Source: Alphaproteobacteria bacterium | GTDB lineage: Bacteria; Pseudomonadota; Alphaproteobacteria; Micropepsales; Micropepsaceae | Direction: 5' to 3' | Length of the DNA: 64,000 nucleotides | Assembly (NCBI GenBank): GCA_016124635.1 | Contig: WGNJ01000027.1 | Location: 1 to 64,000 of the forward strand | Shown: one piece after another, positions 38,413 to 45,759 of the stretch | Layout: each line of letters opens with the position of its first letter | Numbering within the stretch: position 1 is the stretch's first letter | Notes under the pieces: generated by a model | Told to the model about the DNA's origin: nothing | The model's input: the letters and a program-made list of their open reading frames with translations, nothing else | Databases searched by the model: none | Program-made: the position numbers and the translations under genes

Positions 38413-39078
38413 TCAGCCGGCTTTCGAGTCGGTCTCGCCCTCTGTCGCTCGTGCCGGTTCGAAGTCGCAGGAGCGGTCGCCGTCGAGCCGGCAGTGGCTC
38501 AGCGTCAGCCCGTGGCCGACGACTTTTTCGAACATTCGACGCTCAAGGGCACAAATGTCCCGGTCCACCTCGGCCAGTTCGAAAAACGGGCAGGAGAGCT
38601 GCCGCAGGATCGTCTGGCCTTCGTCGCCCGAAGCGACTTCGGCCTCCACGCCCCGCTCGTGCAGCAGGCCGCCGAGCTGAACCATGCGGCTGGACCATTC
38701 CTCGCCCCGGACCTGGCTGCGGTAAGAGTCCGCCAGCCGATCGGTGATGCGGGCGAACAGGTCGCGGCGGATTTTCGGGTCTTCCACCGTCCGCATGACC
38801 TCGTCCCAGAGCACCAGCGCCAGATCGGCGTAATTCTGGCCAAGCTTCTTCTGGGCCAGGGTGCTGGCCTGGTAGAAATACCTGGGACGTCCCCGGCCCG
38901 CCGATTCCTGAATCCGTTCGACCAGGCCGCTCTCCACCAGCCGATTCAGACGGACGCGAACCGCTGTGGGCGTCACATCCATCCGCTCCGCAAGGTCTTC
39001 GACAGAAATCGGTCCGATGCGACGGATCAAGTCCATCAACGGCCGGTCCGAACTCTGGGTGAGAGATTCCGCGGACAT
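38413..39078 (-). CDS. sufR: SufR-like Fe-S sensing repressor
   Basis: A 221-residue winged-helix regulator. The DNA-binding part is residues about 12-75 (IGPISVEDLAERMDVTPTAV). The C-terminal part has four cysteines spaced C-x12-C-x19-C-x7-C in LSCPFFELAEVDRDIC and HCRLDGDRSC, closely resembling the cluster-binding region of cyanobacterial SufR, which represses suf when it carries an Fe-S cluster. As the first gene of the operon it probably autoregulates. A candidate operator lies about 100 bp upstream at 39173-39207. Confidence 0.9.
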   Translation of the reverse strand: MSAESLTQSSDRPLMDLIRRIGPISVEDLAERMDVTPTAVRVRLNRLVESGLVERIQESAGRGRPRYFYQASTLAQKKLGQNYADLALVLWDEVMRTVEDPKIRRDLFARITDRLADSYRSQVRGEEWSSRMVQLGGLLHERGVEAEVASGDEGQTILRQLSCPFFELAEVDRDICALERRMFEKVVGHGLTLSHCRLDGDRSCDFEPARATEGETDSKAG

Positions 39079-39172
39079 AAACGGCTTGACCTCGACATTC
39101 CTGCCAATCGTCCGCTTCGAACATCGAAGCCGACCAATTCAGCATAGGCGATGGCCAGGACGCTTTCCAGTC

Positions 39173-39207
39173 TTTTTCGCAATAAAAACAAAAAAAATTG
39201 CGTAAAA
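39173..39207. promoter_or_regulatory. Candidate operator, inverted repeat upstream of sufR
   Basis: Arms CGCAAT (39178-39183) and ATTGCG (39197-39202) are separated by 13 bases of A-rich sequence. With flanking T and A runs they extend to roughly TTTTCGCAAT and ATTGCGTAAA. The centre-to-centre spacing of 19 bp fits a dimeric regulator on one DNA face. It does not match the published cyanobacterial SufR operator, so assignment to SufR is inference. Confidence 0.4.
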
Positions 39208-39223
39208 CAATATTCCCCGAAAT

Positions 39224-39259
39224 GAAAAGGTCTCAGGCGGGTTCGTAACCACCTGAGAC
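39224..39259 (-). terminator. Intrinsic terminator behind small basic gene
   Basis: On the minus strand GTCTCAGG and CCTGAGAC form an 8-bp stem (39259 to 39230), with further partly paired bases inside, followed by CTTTT (39229-39224). It ends the transcript of the 39289-39429 gene before the suf operon begins. Confidence 0.7.
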
Positions 39260-39288
39260 GCATAGATTTCGGAACACCCGGGCAGCTC

Positions 39289-39429
39289 TTACAGGCCGCG
39301 GCCGCCGATGTGCTTCATCTTGCCCGGATTACGGCCCTTACGCTTGGCGCGGCGGCCTTTGGCGATCGGCGAGCTGTTGGCTTTACGCTTCCAGGTGGAA
39401 GACTTCTTGTGGCGTGTCTTGGTTTTCAT
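39289..39429 (-). CDS. Very small, highly basic protein
   Basis: A 46-residue protein of which nearly half the residues are Lys or Arg (KTKTRHKKSSTWKRKANS, then KGRRAKRKGRNPGKMKHIG). It lacks hydrophobic segments. The size and charge resemble small ribosomal proteins or nucleic-acid binders, but I cannot match it to a named one. The ATG at 39429 is preceded by GGAA, and a terminator follows 30 bp after the stop, supporting an independent gene. Sequence upstream in the same frame is poorly coding. The tRNA-Lys gene lies 127 bp upstream on the same strand. Confidence 0.7.
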   Translation of the reverse strand: MKTKTRHKKSSTWKRKANSSPIAKGRRAKRKGRNPGKMKHIGGRGL

Positions 39430-39555
39430 GCGATTCGTTCCGAAATGAGGACCGTGACTGCTGCGGAAATCGAGACCGATGCGTTCGCCGAAACCGGATC
39501 GTCCCTGTCCATGAGACGCATCGCCTGTTTCGGATGCCTGGGCGATCTCGGGCAA

Positions 39556-39946
39556 TGACCGGGGAGGGACTCGAACCCTCGACCCACGGATTAACCTACC
39601 TCACCGGCTTTCGCCGGCCCGAATCGACAGAAACGCATTACGCTTCGGAAGATTCCCGGTTGAGAGTCTGGACTATACCATCACCGTTTCAGGTGTGCCG
39701 CGCCTAGTCTCTGAAGCCGATTCCCATGAATCCACGGGAACCTCGCCTGCTGATTGTCCAATCCACGCCGCTTTTCATGCCTTCGCGCTCACCGTTACCG
39801 GTCACGCTGTGGCGGACGTGGCTCTCAGGACGTTCCAGCAATTCGCGACATGCACATTCCGCGGTTGTTTTGTTCCCGCGAAAGGCTCCTGGAACGAACG
39901 TGCCGTTCCTTGAAGTCCGATGCTCTACCGACTGAGCTACCCGGTC
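39556..39946 (-). tRNA. tRNA-Lys(UUU), interrupted by a group I intron
   Basis: Joining 39946-39913 (34 nt) to 39594-39556 (39 nt) gives a perfect 73-nt tRNA. The acceptor stem GACCGGG/CCCGGTC has 7 of 7 pairs with discriminator A. The D arm is GCTC-AGTCGGTA-GAGC, the anticodon loop CTTTTAA (anticodon UUU), the variable loop GGGTC and the T arm GAGGG-TTCGAGT-CCCTC. CCA is not encoded. The exons resemble ordinary bacterial tRNA-Lys, including the T27/T43 non-pair. Without removing 318 nt the two halves cannot form a tRNA. The interruption falls between positions 34 and 35, inside the anticodon. Confidence 0.93.
39595..39912 (-). ncRNA. Group I self-splicing intron in tRNA-Lys
   Basis: 318 nt with group I hallmarks, read on the minus strand. 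The 5' exon ends in U and the intron ends in G. P1 can form between exon CUU and intron GAG with a U-G pair at the splice site, above a GGAACG/CGTTCC stem. Core elements follow in the correct order: P (AATTGCTGGAA, near 39843-39833), Q (AATCAGCAGG, near 39755), a P6-like TTCCC/GGGAA hairpin, R (TTCAGAGACTAGGCG, near 39715), a P8-like CACC/GGTG hairpin and S (TATAGTCC, near 39677). No homing endonuclease gene is inside. Insertion at 34/35 matches the position of the cyanobacterial tRNA-Leu(UAA) intron. Confidence 0.9.
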
Positions 39947-40255
39947 ATTCGACACGATTCCGACAAGTTGACTTCCTCGCGTCGACGTAGGGCATTTATA
40001 TCCGCTTTCGTGGCGAATGTCCAGCGCAAGCATTGCGGGCACATGCGAAGGCGGATGTCGTATTCGGATCGTAAGCCAATAATCTTCAACATGTTGAATG
40101 GGTTCGTGCTTTTTCGTTCGAACCTGACGGATCTTTCGGTTCTGGACTTGTTTCGGCGCACTTCCGGGGATATGGTTAAAGAGAAGATCCCGCCCGCGGC
40201 ATTCGGACCATCCCATGCCGCGATCCGTCCCCGCCACCTGCTCTCGGTGAGTGCG

Positions 40256-42736
40256 ATGATTCGACTGACACTTGCGGTGCTCCTGGTTTTTGCTGGCTCG
40301 ACCGCATCTTCGCCAGGTGCTCCCGCTGACGCCGCTCCATCCCCGGCTCCTCCTGTTTCCGGCTTCATCGTCAAGCCGGCCGCAGTCAAGCTTGTCGGGC
40401 CGGATGCACTTCAGCAGCTCGCCGTCGATGCGACGCTCGACAAATCTGCGAAAGTGTCGGACCGTACGCTTCAGGCGAAATTCGAGTCCGCGAATCCCGC
40501 AGTCGTTCGTGTGGACGACCGCGGCGGCATCGTGGCCGTCAGCGACGGCAAGACCGAAGTGCGTGTGACCCTCGGCGACAAAACGAAGACCGTTCCCGTG
40601 GAAGTCAGCCAGCTGGCATCGCCCCCGCCGATCAACTTCACCAACCGGATCGTCCCGATCTTCACCAAGCAGGGCTGCAACGGTGGCGGATGTCACGGCA
40701 AGTCAGGTGGGCAGAACGGGTTCCGGCTCAGCCTTCTGGGCTTCGAACCGGATGTCGATTACGAAACCCTGATCTTCGAAAGCCGCGGCCGCAGGCTGTT
40801 CCCAGCTAAGCCCCAGGAAAGTCTCCTGCTGCTCAAGGCGATCGGCGAATCGCCTCATGGCGGCGGCAAGAAGATCGAAAAGGACAGTCGCGAATATCGC
40901 GAAGTCGAACGCTGGATCGCCACGGGTATGCCTTTCGGGCGAGCCGAAGATCCGAAAATCAAGCAGCTCCGGATCGAGCCGGAACTTCGTCTGCTCGATC
41001 GTAACTCCACTCAACAGCTTCTGGTTACGGCGATTTACGACGACGGCCACACTGAGGACGTTACCCGCTGGGCCCAGTTTCAGTCGAACGACACGGAAGT
41101 GGCCGAAGTCGAAGATGGCGGCATGGTCCGCACCAGGGATCTCTCCGGCCAGGCCGCGGTGATGGCCCGCTATCAGGGGCTCGTCACGGTCTTTACGGCC
41201 AAGGTGCCGCTCGGCCTGCCGATCGCCCAGAAGCCGGAATTTCCGACCGATAACCCAGTCGATCGTCTCGCCCTGAAGCATTGGGATTCGCTCGGGCTGA
41301 TCCCCAGCCAGCCCGCGACCGATGCCGAGTTCATCCGCCGCGTCAGTCTCGACCTTACCGGCACCCTGCCTACAGCCGAAGAGTCTCGTGCCTATGTGGC
41401 CGACAAAGACCCGCAGAAGCGGGACAAACTGGTCGAACGCTTGCTCGAACGCCCTGAATATGCCTCGTGGTTCGCCCTGAAGTGGGCCGATATCCTGCGC
41501 AACAAGCGGGGCAACGATCCTTATCTCTCCTACGGCTTCCATGCCTGGATTCGGCGGCAGATCGCCGCAAATGTGCCCTATGACCAGTTCGTGCGGGATA
41601 TTCTCGCCGCCAGCGGATCGGCCCGGACTTCCCCGCCGGTGATGTGGTACAAACAGCTCCGCACGCCCGACGCGTTCGTCGATGACACCGCCCAGGTGTT
41701 CCTCGGCATGCGTCTGCAATGTGCCAAATGCCACCACCACCCGTTCGAAAAGTGGAGCCAGGACGACTATTACGGCTTCGCTGCCTACTTCGGACGAGTC
41801 GGCCGCAAGCCGGATCTCGACGCCGAACGCCTCGGCCGACGTGAAGAGATGATCTTCAACGCCCCCGGCGGTGCCGTGAGTCACCCCAAGACGGGCCAGG
41901 CCATGGCTCCGAAAGGCTTGGGCGACGAGGCACCGACGAGCATCGCCACGGCCGAGGATCCGCGGGAGAAACTGGTCGACTGGCTGGCAAACCCGGCCAA
42001 CCCGTTCTTCGCTCCGGCAATCGTCAACCGTTACTGGGCCCATTTCTTCGACCGTGGCCTGACCGAGCCGATCGACGATATGCGGGACACCAACCCTGCA
42101 TCGAATCCCGAACTGCTCGCTGGCTTGGGCAAGCTGTTCGTCGAATCTGGCTACGACCTGAAACAGCTCGTCCGAACGATCGCGACCAGCAGGACTTACG
42201 CCCTGTCGAGCATGCCTAACGAATTCAACCGCTCGGACCGCCAGTCGTTCGCGCGTCACTATCCCAAACGGATGAGTGCCGAAGTGCTGCTGGACGCTGT
42301 CTCGCAAGTCACCGGCGTGCCGACGGCCTTTGCCGGTTTCCCGGCCGGAACGCGGGCGATCGACCTGCCGGACGACGCCGTTGGCTCTTCATTCCTCGAC
42401 ACCTTCGGCAAGCCGAAGCGGGATACCTCGTGCGAGTGCGAGCGCATCGGCGACTCCAGCCTGGGGCAAAGCCTCATGCTGCTCAATTCCGCCGAAGTTC
42501 AGGCCAAGCTCACAGCCGACAATGGCCGTGCCGCCGCATACGCCAAAGACGCCCGGCCCGATGCCGACAAGCTCAAGGAACTGTTCTGGGCCGCCTATGC
42601 CCGCGAACCGGAGCAGGACGAAATCGACACGGCCGTGAAGTTCCTGGCGTCGCGCCCCGCCGAAAAGAAGAAAGAAGCGTGGGAGGACATCATCTGGGCC
42701 CTCGTCAACGCCAAGGAATTCCAGTTCATCGACTGA
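40256..42736 (+). CDS. DUF1549/DUF1553 planctomycete cytochrome-like protein
   Basis: An 826-residue exported protein. A signal peptide (about residues 1-22) is followed by an Ig-like domain (about 35-125), then a cytochrome-like motif CNGGGCH at 141-147 (PSCyt1 type). A second Ig-like stretch (about 240-310) leads to the DUF1549 domain (about 330-530) containing CAKCHHHPFEKW (CAKCH at 489-493). DUF1553 closes the protein (about 560-815, ANPFFAPAIVNRYWAHFFDR). Such proteins usually pair with DUF1501 proteins and are proposed to act in extracytoplasmic degradation; no DUF1501 gene adjoins. The ATG at 40256 directly precedes the signal peptide. Confidence 0.92.
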   Translation: MIRLTLAVLLVFAGSTASSPGAPADAAPSPAPPVSGFIVKPAAVKLVGPDALQQLAVDATLDKSAKVSDRTLQAKFESANPAVVRVDDRGGIVAVSDGKTEVRVTLGDKTKTVPVEVSQLASPPPINFTNRIVPIFTKQGCNGGGCHGKSGGQNGFRLSLLGFEPDVDYETLIFESRGRRLFPAKPQESLLLLKAIGESPHGGGKKIEKDSREYREVERWIATGMPFGRAEDPKIKQLRIEPELRLLDRNSTQQLLVTAIYDDGHTEDVTRWAQFQSNDTEVAEVEDGGMVRTRDLSGQAAVMARYQGLVTVFTAKVPLGLPIAQKPEFPTDNPVDRLALKHWDSLGLIPSQPATDAEFIRRVSLDLTGTLPTAEESRAYVADKDPQKRDKLVERLLERPEYASWFALKWADILRNKRGNDPYLSYGFHAWIRRQIAANVPYDQFVRDILAASGSARTSPPVMWYKQLRTPDAFVDDTAQVFLGMRLQCAKCHHHPFEKWSQDDYYGFAAYFGRVGRKPDLDAERLGRREEMIFNAPGGAVSHPKTGQAMAPKGLGDEAPTSIATAEDPREKLVDWLANPANPFFAPAIVNRYWAHFFDRGLTEPIDDMRDTNPASNPELLAGLGKLFVESGYDLKQLVRTIATSRTYALSSMPNEFNRSDRQSFARHYPKRMSAEVLLDAVSQVTGVPTAFAGFPAGTRAIDLPDDAVGSSFLDTFGKPKRDTSCECERIGDSSLGQSLMLLNSAEVQAKLTADNGRAAAYAKDARPDADKLKELFWAAYAREPEQDEIDTAVKFLASRPAEKKKEAWEDIIWALVNAKEFQFID

Positions 42737-42794
42737 CCAGCTGCCGGGCATGTGAAGTCATGTCCCTGTAAGCTCTCCGGTGCCATATCGGAAG

Positions 42795-42832
42795 AAGGCT
42801 GGCTCTTGGCGATTTGCCAAGCCAGCCTTTTT
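42795..42832. terminator. Bidirectional intrinsic terminator
   Basis: Stem of AAGGCTGGC plus TTGGC (42795-42810, with a TC bulge) pairing with GCCAA plus GCCAGCCTT (42816-42829), five-base loop, then TTTTT. It separates the convergent DUF1549 and TPR genes. Confidence 0.88.
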
Positions 42833-42878
42833 CGTTCGTACGCCGGATCGGCAGCGTAACTTTCTCTATAATCAGGCT

Positions 42879-43799
42879 TTAACGATTCAACCGTTCCTCG
42901 AGTTCCCGTGCCCCGACGAGTTCCGGCGAACGGTCGAGGACATCGCGAACGAGCTTGCGTGCTTCCTGCTTCTGGTCAGTCGATTCCATCAGCAGGGCCA
43001 GTTCCAGCTTGATGTCGTCGCGTTCAGGGGCAAGTTCCGAGGCTTTTCGCAAATCTTTCGCCGCCAGAGCGTTCTGGCCCTGGTCCCGATGGGCCAGGCC
43101 CCGTTCCAGGTAAGCCGCGGCATTATCTGGCGTGAGTTCGAGGACCCTGTCCAGCCGCACCACGGCCTGTGTGAACTGACCCCGTGCACGCTGCAGGCAG
43201 GCGACACGCATCAGGGCCTCAGGATGGTCGTTTTCGATGTTCAGGCAGTTCATGTAGGACTGCATCGCCAGTTGCGGTTCGCCCCTGGCTTCGTACAGTT
43301 CGGCGAGATGGATGTGGGGCTCAGCCTTTTGTGGGGCCAGATCGATCGCGATTTGCAGATGTTTCAGAGCGGATTCGTATTCGCCGAGCGCGATTTCGGC
43401 TTCGGCCAGGCCGCTCCAGCCGCCTGGCTCATCGGGGTCAAGTTCCGTGGCCCGCTTCCAGGCGGCCATGGCCCCGGTCCAGTCCTGTCGCTGGTTGCGG
43501 ATTTTCCCGAGCCGGATCTGGCATTCCACCATGCGTGGATGCATTTCGGCGGCACGAGTCAGGTGAGCCTCCGCCGTGGCCAGGTCGCCCACGTTCGTGG
43601 CACCTTCGGCCAGGTCCAGTTCCTGCCGCGCGCGGGCTTGAAGAGCAGCTTCGGCCTTCCGGTTCCACAAAAGCGGAAACTGGGCGCAGCCAGCCAGACA
43701 CAAGAGCGGCGCGATTGACAAACAGATTGTGAGCAATTGCCGGCGCCATCCTGGCATGGCTTTGCGATAGATCCGTCCGGACATGGGCTTGAGCCTCAT
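42879..43799 (-). CDS. TPR-repeat lipoprotein
   Basis: A 306-residue protein with a basic, hydrophobic leader ending in lipobox LAGC (about residue 38) and then at least six tetratricopeptide repeats (about 70-300, for example WKRATELDPDEPGGWSGLAE, ALKHLQIAIDLAPQKAEPHI and VRLDRVLELTPDNAAAYLER). TPR arrays mediate protein-protein contacts; the lipid anchor places it in the envelope. Partners unknown. An in-frame start a few codons downstream (MSGRIYRKAMPGWRRQ) is equally possible. Confidence 0.85.
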   Translation of the reverse strand: MRLKPMSGRIYRKAMPGWRRQLLTICLSIAPLLCLAGCAQFPLLWNRKAEAALQARARQELDLAEGATNVGDLATAEAHLTRAAEMHPRMVECQIRLGKIRNQRQDWTGAMAAWKRATELDPDEPGGWSGLAEAEIALGEYESALKHLQIAIDLAPQKAEPHIHLAELYEARGEPQLAMQSYMNCLNIENDHPEALMRVACLQRARGQFTQAVVRLDRVLELTPDNAAAYLERGLAHRDQGQNALAAKDLRKASELAPERDDIKLELALLMESTDQKQEARKLVRDVLDRSPELVGARELEERLNR

Positions 43800-43935
43800 T
43801 ACCGATGCAAGTCTATCGGAAACCGGAATTTTGGATAGAGCAGAATGACCGGATCGCGAACATCCCTCATCCGATTTCGCAAACTCGCCCGAACATCAGA
43901 ATATAGTGGGAGTTGCGAGATGCCAACGGCGGCCT

Positions 43936-44310
43936 TCAATGATCCGGGCATAACCGGTTTTTCAGATCGCCGATGACGCGCTTCAATTCTTCCAGCGGAT
44001 CGCGCTTAAGATCTTCCTGCGAAGCCAATCCCGCATCGATCGCGAATTGGCTCGGGCCGTAACGAAAGCAGCGATTCATATCCGGCGGATATGCGAACTC
44101 GGCCATAACTTCCTGAATCTTATCGACTTTGGCTTCCCAGTCGAGGGGCTCGGCAATTAGCGCGATCAGGAACACGAGCCGCCACTTGTCCTTTCCGATC
44201 GCCGTTTTCCGTTCGAACGAATCCCGAATCAGACTCTCCAGAAGTGCCTTGATATCAAGGTGATCCAGCTTTTCCGGTTCCGCGGGAGCCAGGCTCATCA
44301 CCGTGTTCAT
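43936..44310 (-). CDS. DUF2247-like protein, C-terminal part of a split locus
   Basis: A 124-residue frame from the ATG at 44310, whose first bases overlap the stop of the 52-residue frame upstream (ATGA). Its content (ALLESLIRDSFERKTAIGKD, KVDKIQEVMAEFAYPPDMNR) resembles the later part of DUF2247 proteins, a family seen among bacterial immunity-like genes. The upstream frame supplies what looks like the family's N-terminus. Either a one-base deletion near 44325-44335 split one gene, or two coupled subunits are made. It ends a run of sugar-metabolism genes on this strand. The family assignment is from memory and moderately sure. Confidence 0.6.
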   Translation of the reverse strand: MNTVMSLAPAEPEKLDHLDIKALLESLIRDSFERKTAIGKDKWRLVFLIALIAEPLDWEAKVDKIQEVMAEFAYPPDMNRCFRYGPSQFAIDAGLASQEDLKRDPLEELKRVIGDLKNRLCPDH

Positions 44311-44465
44311 GTCGTCCGAACCGACGGCTTCGGCAACAATCGATCGAGTGCGTAACGGCTGACATCCTCGCGCGTCACCCAGCCGCGATCCCACCCGACC
44401 ACAAGGACATCCCAGCCCATCAGACCCAATCGATCGATCGATTCCAGGAGCCCGGAGTGCTTCAT
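44307..44465 (-). CDS. DUF2247-like N-terminal fragment, 52 residues
   Basis: A short frame from an ATG at 44465 with AAGGGG about eight bases upstream. The peptide includes LGLMGWDVLVVGWDRGWVTR and EDVSRYALDRLLPK, which resembles the start of DUF2247 proteins, then runs out of frame after LLPK and stops at 44307-44309. Shifting the reading by one base near the CCGAAGCC at about 44330 gives continuous sequence into the downstream frame. Only the combined product would have normal family length. Confidence 0.6.
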   Translation of the reverse strand: MKHSGLLESIDRLGLMGWDVLVVGWDRGWVTREDVSRYALDRLLPKPSVRTT

Positions 44466-44567
44466 AGCCCGCCCCTTGTTTCTCTGAGTCGAAAAGCGGA
44501 AATGAGGATCTCATTCGCTATTTGTTAACAGTCTGCAATATCGAAAATTGCGTCCCGGCGTTTCGGA

Positions 44568-45716
44568 TCAGATCCGCCGCCGGTCGATTACGTTACCGAA
44601 AAACCGCACGAACCGCTCCGCCACGATCCGCCAGTCGAAGCGTCGGCGCACATGGGCCAGCCCGGTTTCGGAGTATTGTGTCCGAAGCCCAGCGTCGTCG
44701 ATCAGGCGGTTGAGTGCCCCGGCCCAGGCCGTGACGTCCGACTCGCCGCAGATGACGCCGGCGTTTTCGACGACATACGGAATCTCGCCCGAATCGCTGG
44801 CCACCACCGGCACGCCCGTCGCCATGAATTCGATCAGAATCCGCCCGAGCTGCTCTTTCCACTTCGGCGTCGTGCGGGATGGCACCACGCCGATGTCGAT
44901 GCCGTTGAGAATCGCCGGAACTCGTGCATGAAGAACGCCCGTGAGCACCCGGCCGGCCTCAGGGCCGCGAAGTCGGCACCAGCGCTCGAGCTTGTCCTCC
45001 ATCGGGCCGCCACCTACGAACAGCACTCGCCAGCGCTGGCCGGGGCCGTCGAGCCGTTCGAGAGCTTCCAGCAACAGGTCGATTCCTTTCTCCGGCACGA
45101 ACCGGCCCACGAAACCGATCACCGGCGGGCCTTCTGCCGCCCAGCCGATTTCGCGGGCGACCTCGGCACGCAATTCAGGGCTCGGTCGAAACGCGCCGAG
45201 ATCGACCCCCAGCGGGATCTCGGCCCACGGGCGATCGGCGTAAATGTCTCGACTGCAAAGGTTATCGGCGATCGTTCGGCCGAAGGCCGTCCACCCCGCA
45301 GCCTTGCTCATCGCGTGCCGCTCCATCCACGAGAAGGGCGGCGGGTAGCGCTTCGGCAAGTTCTGAAACGTCGAATAGATCAGGCTCGACGTTCGGGGCG
45401 TCCAGCGGGCGATCTGATAACCGGAGTAAATGTAAGGCTCTTCCCAGGCATGAACGACGTCGAACCGGCCACGATCCATCAGTCGCTTCAGAGCCCGGCC
45501 GTATCGGAAAACGTGCACCTTGCGCGAGAATCGCACGGGGATTCGCTCCAGGGCGAACCCTTCGCTCTCACCCGTTTCGCATTCCAGCGGCCGCAGATCT
45601 GCATGATAGAACGCCGGGGCGGCCACGGTTACATCGTGCCCTGCCAGCGCCCATTCCTGGGGCAGCCGGCGGTTCATGGCGACGACGTAAGAATGCCCGA
45701 TGGTGAGTATTCGCAT
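44568..45716 (-). CDS. Glycosyltransferase, GT4 family
   Basis: A 382-residue GT-B fold enzyme that would transfer a sugar from an activated donor. The N-terminal half begins MRILTIGHSYVVAMNRRLPQ; the C-terminal donor-binding half has GFVGRFVPEKGIDLLLEALE, VLFVGGGPMEDKLE and the retaining-enzyme motif EFMATGVPVVASDSGEIPYV. It lies 43 bp after galE on the same strand, which suggests use of a UDP-hexose in glycan or polysaccharide assembly. Acceptor unknown. Confidence 0.88.
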   Translation of the reverse strand: MRILTIGHSYVVAMNRRLPQEWALAGHDVTVAAPAFYHADLRPLECETGESEGFALERIPVRFSRKVHVFRYGRALKRLMDRGRFDVVHAWEEPYIYSGYQIARWTPRTSSLIYSTFQNLPKRYPPPFSWMERHAMSKAAGWTAFGRTIADNLCSRDIYADRPWAEIPLGVDLGAFRPSPELRAEVAREIGWAAEGPPVIGFVGRFVPEKGIDLLLEALERLDGPGQRWRVLFVGGGPMEDKLERWCRLRGPEAGRVLTGVLHARVPAILNGIDIGVVPSRTTPKWKEQLGRILIEFMATGVPVVASDSGEIPYVVENAGVICGESDVTAWAGALNRLIDDAGLRTQYSETGLAHVRRRFDWRIVAERFVRFFGNVIDRRRI

Positions 45717-45759
45717 GGCGTTCCGTTGCGTTCAGAACCTCGGGAGCCTCATGGCCGGT

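Noticed and set aside
39553-39950. Two separate tRNA fragments, or a permuted tmRNA
   Set aside because: The halves complement each other exactly in acceptor, anticodon and arm lengths, and the sequence between them has ordered group I core elements. No tmRNA tag frame is present.
39704-40696. Long open frame on the minus strand across the intron and the DUF1549 gene start
   Set aside because: It runs through the tRNA 5' half and intron core and antisense to a well-supported gene; no recognisable domain.
40703-42307. 534-codon open frame opposite the DUF1549/1553 gene
   Set aside because: Shadow frame; the sense strand carries signal peptide, haem-like motifs and conserved domains.
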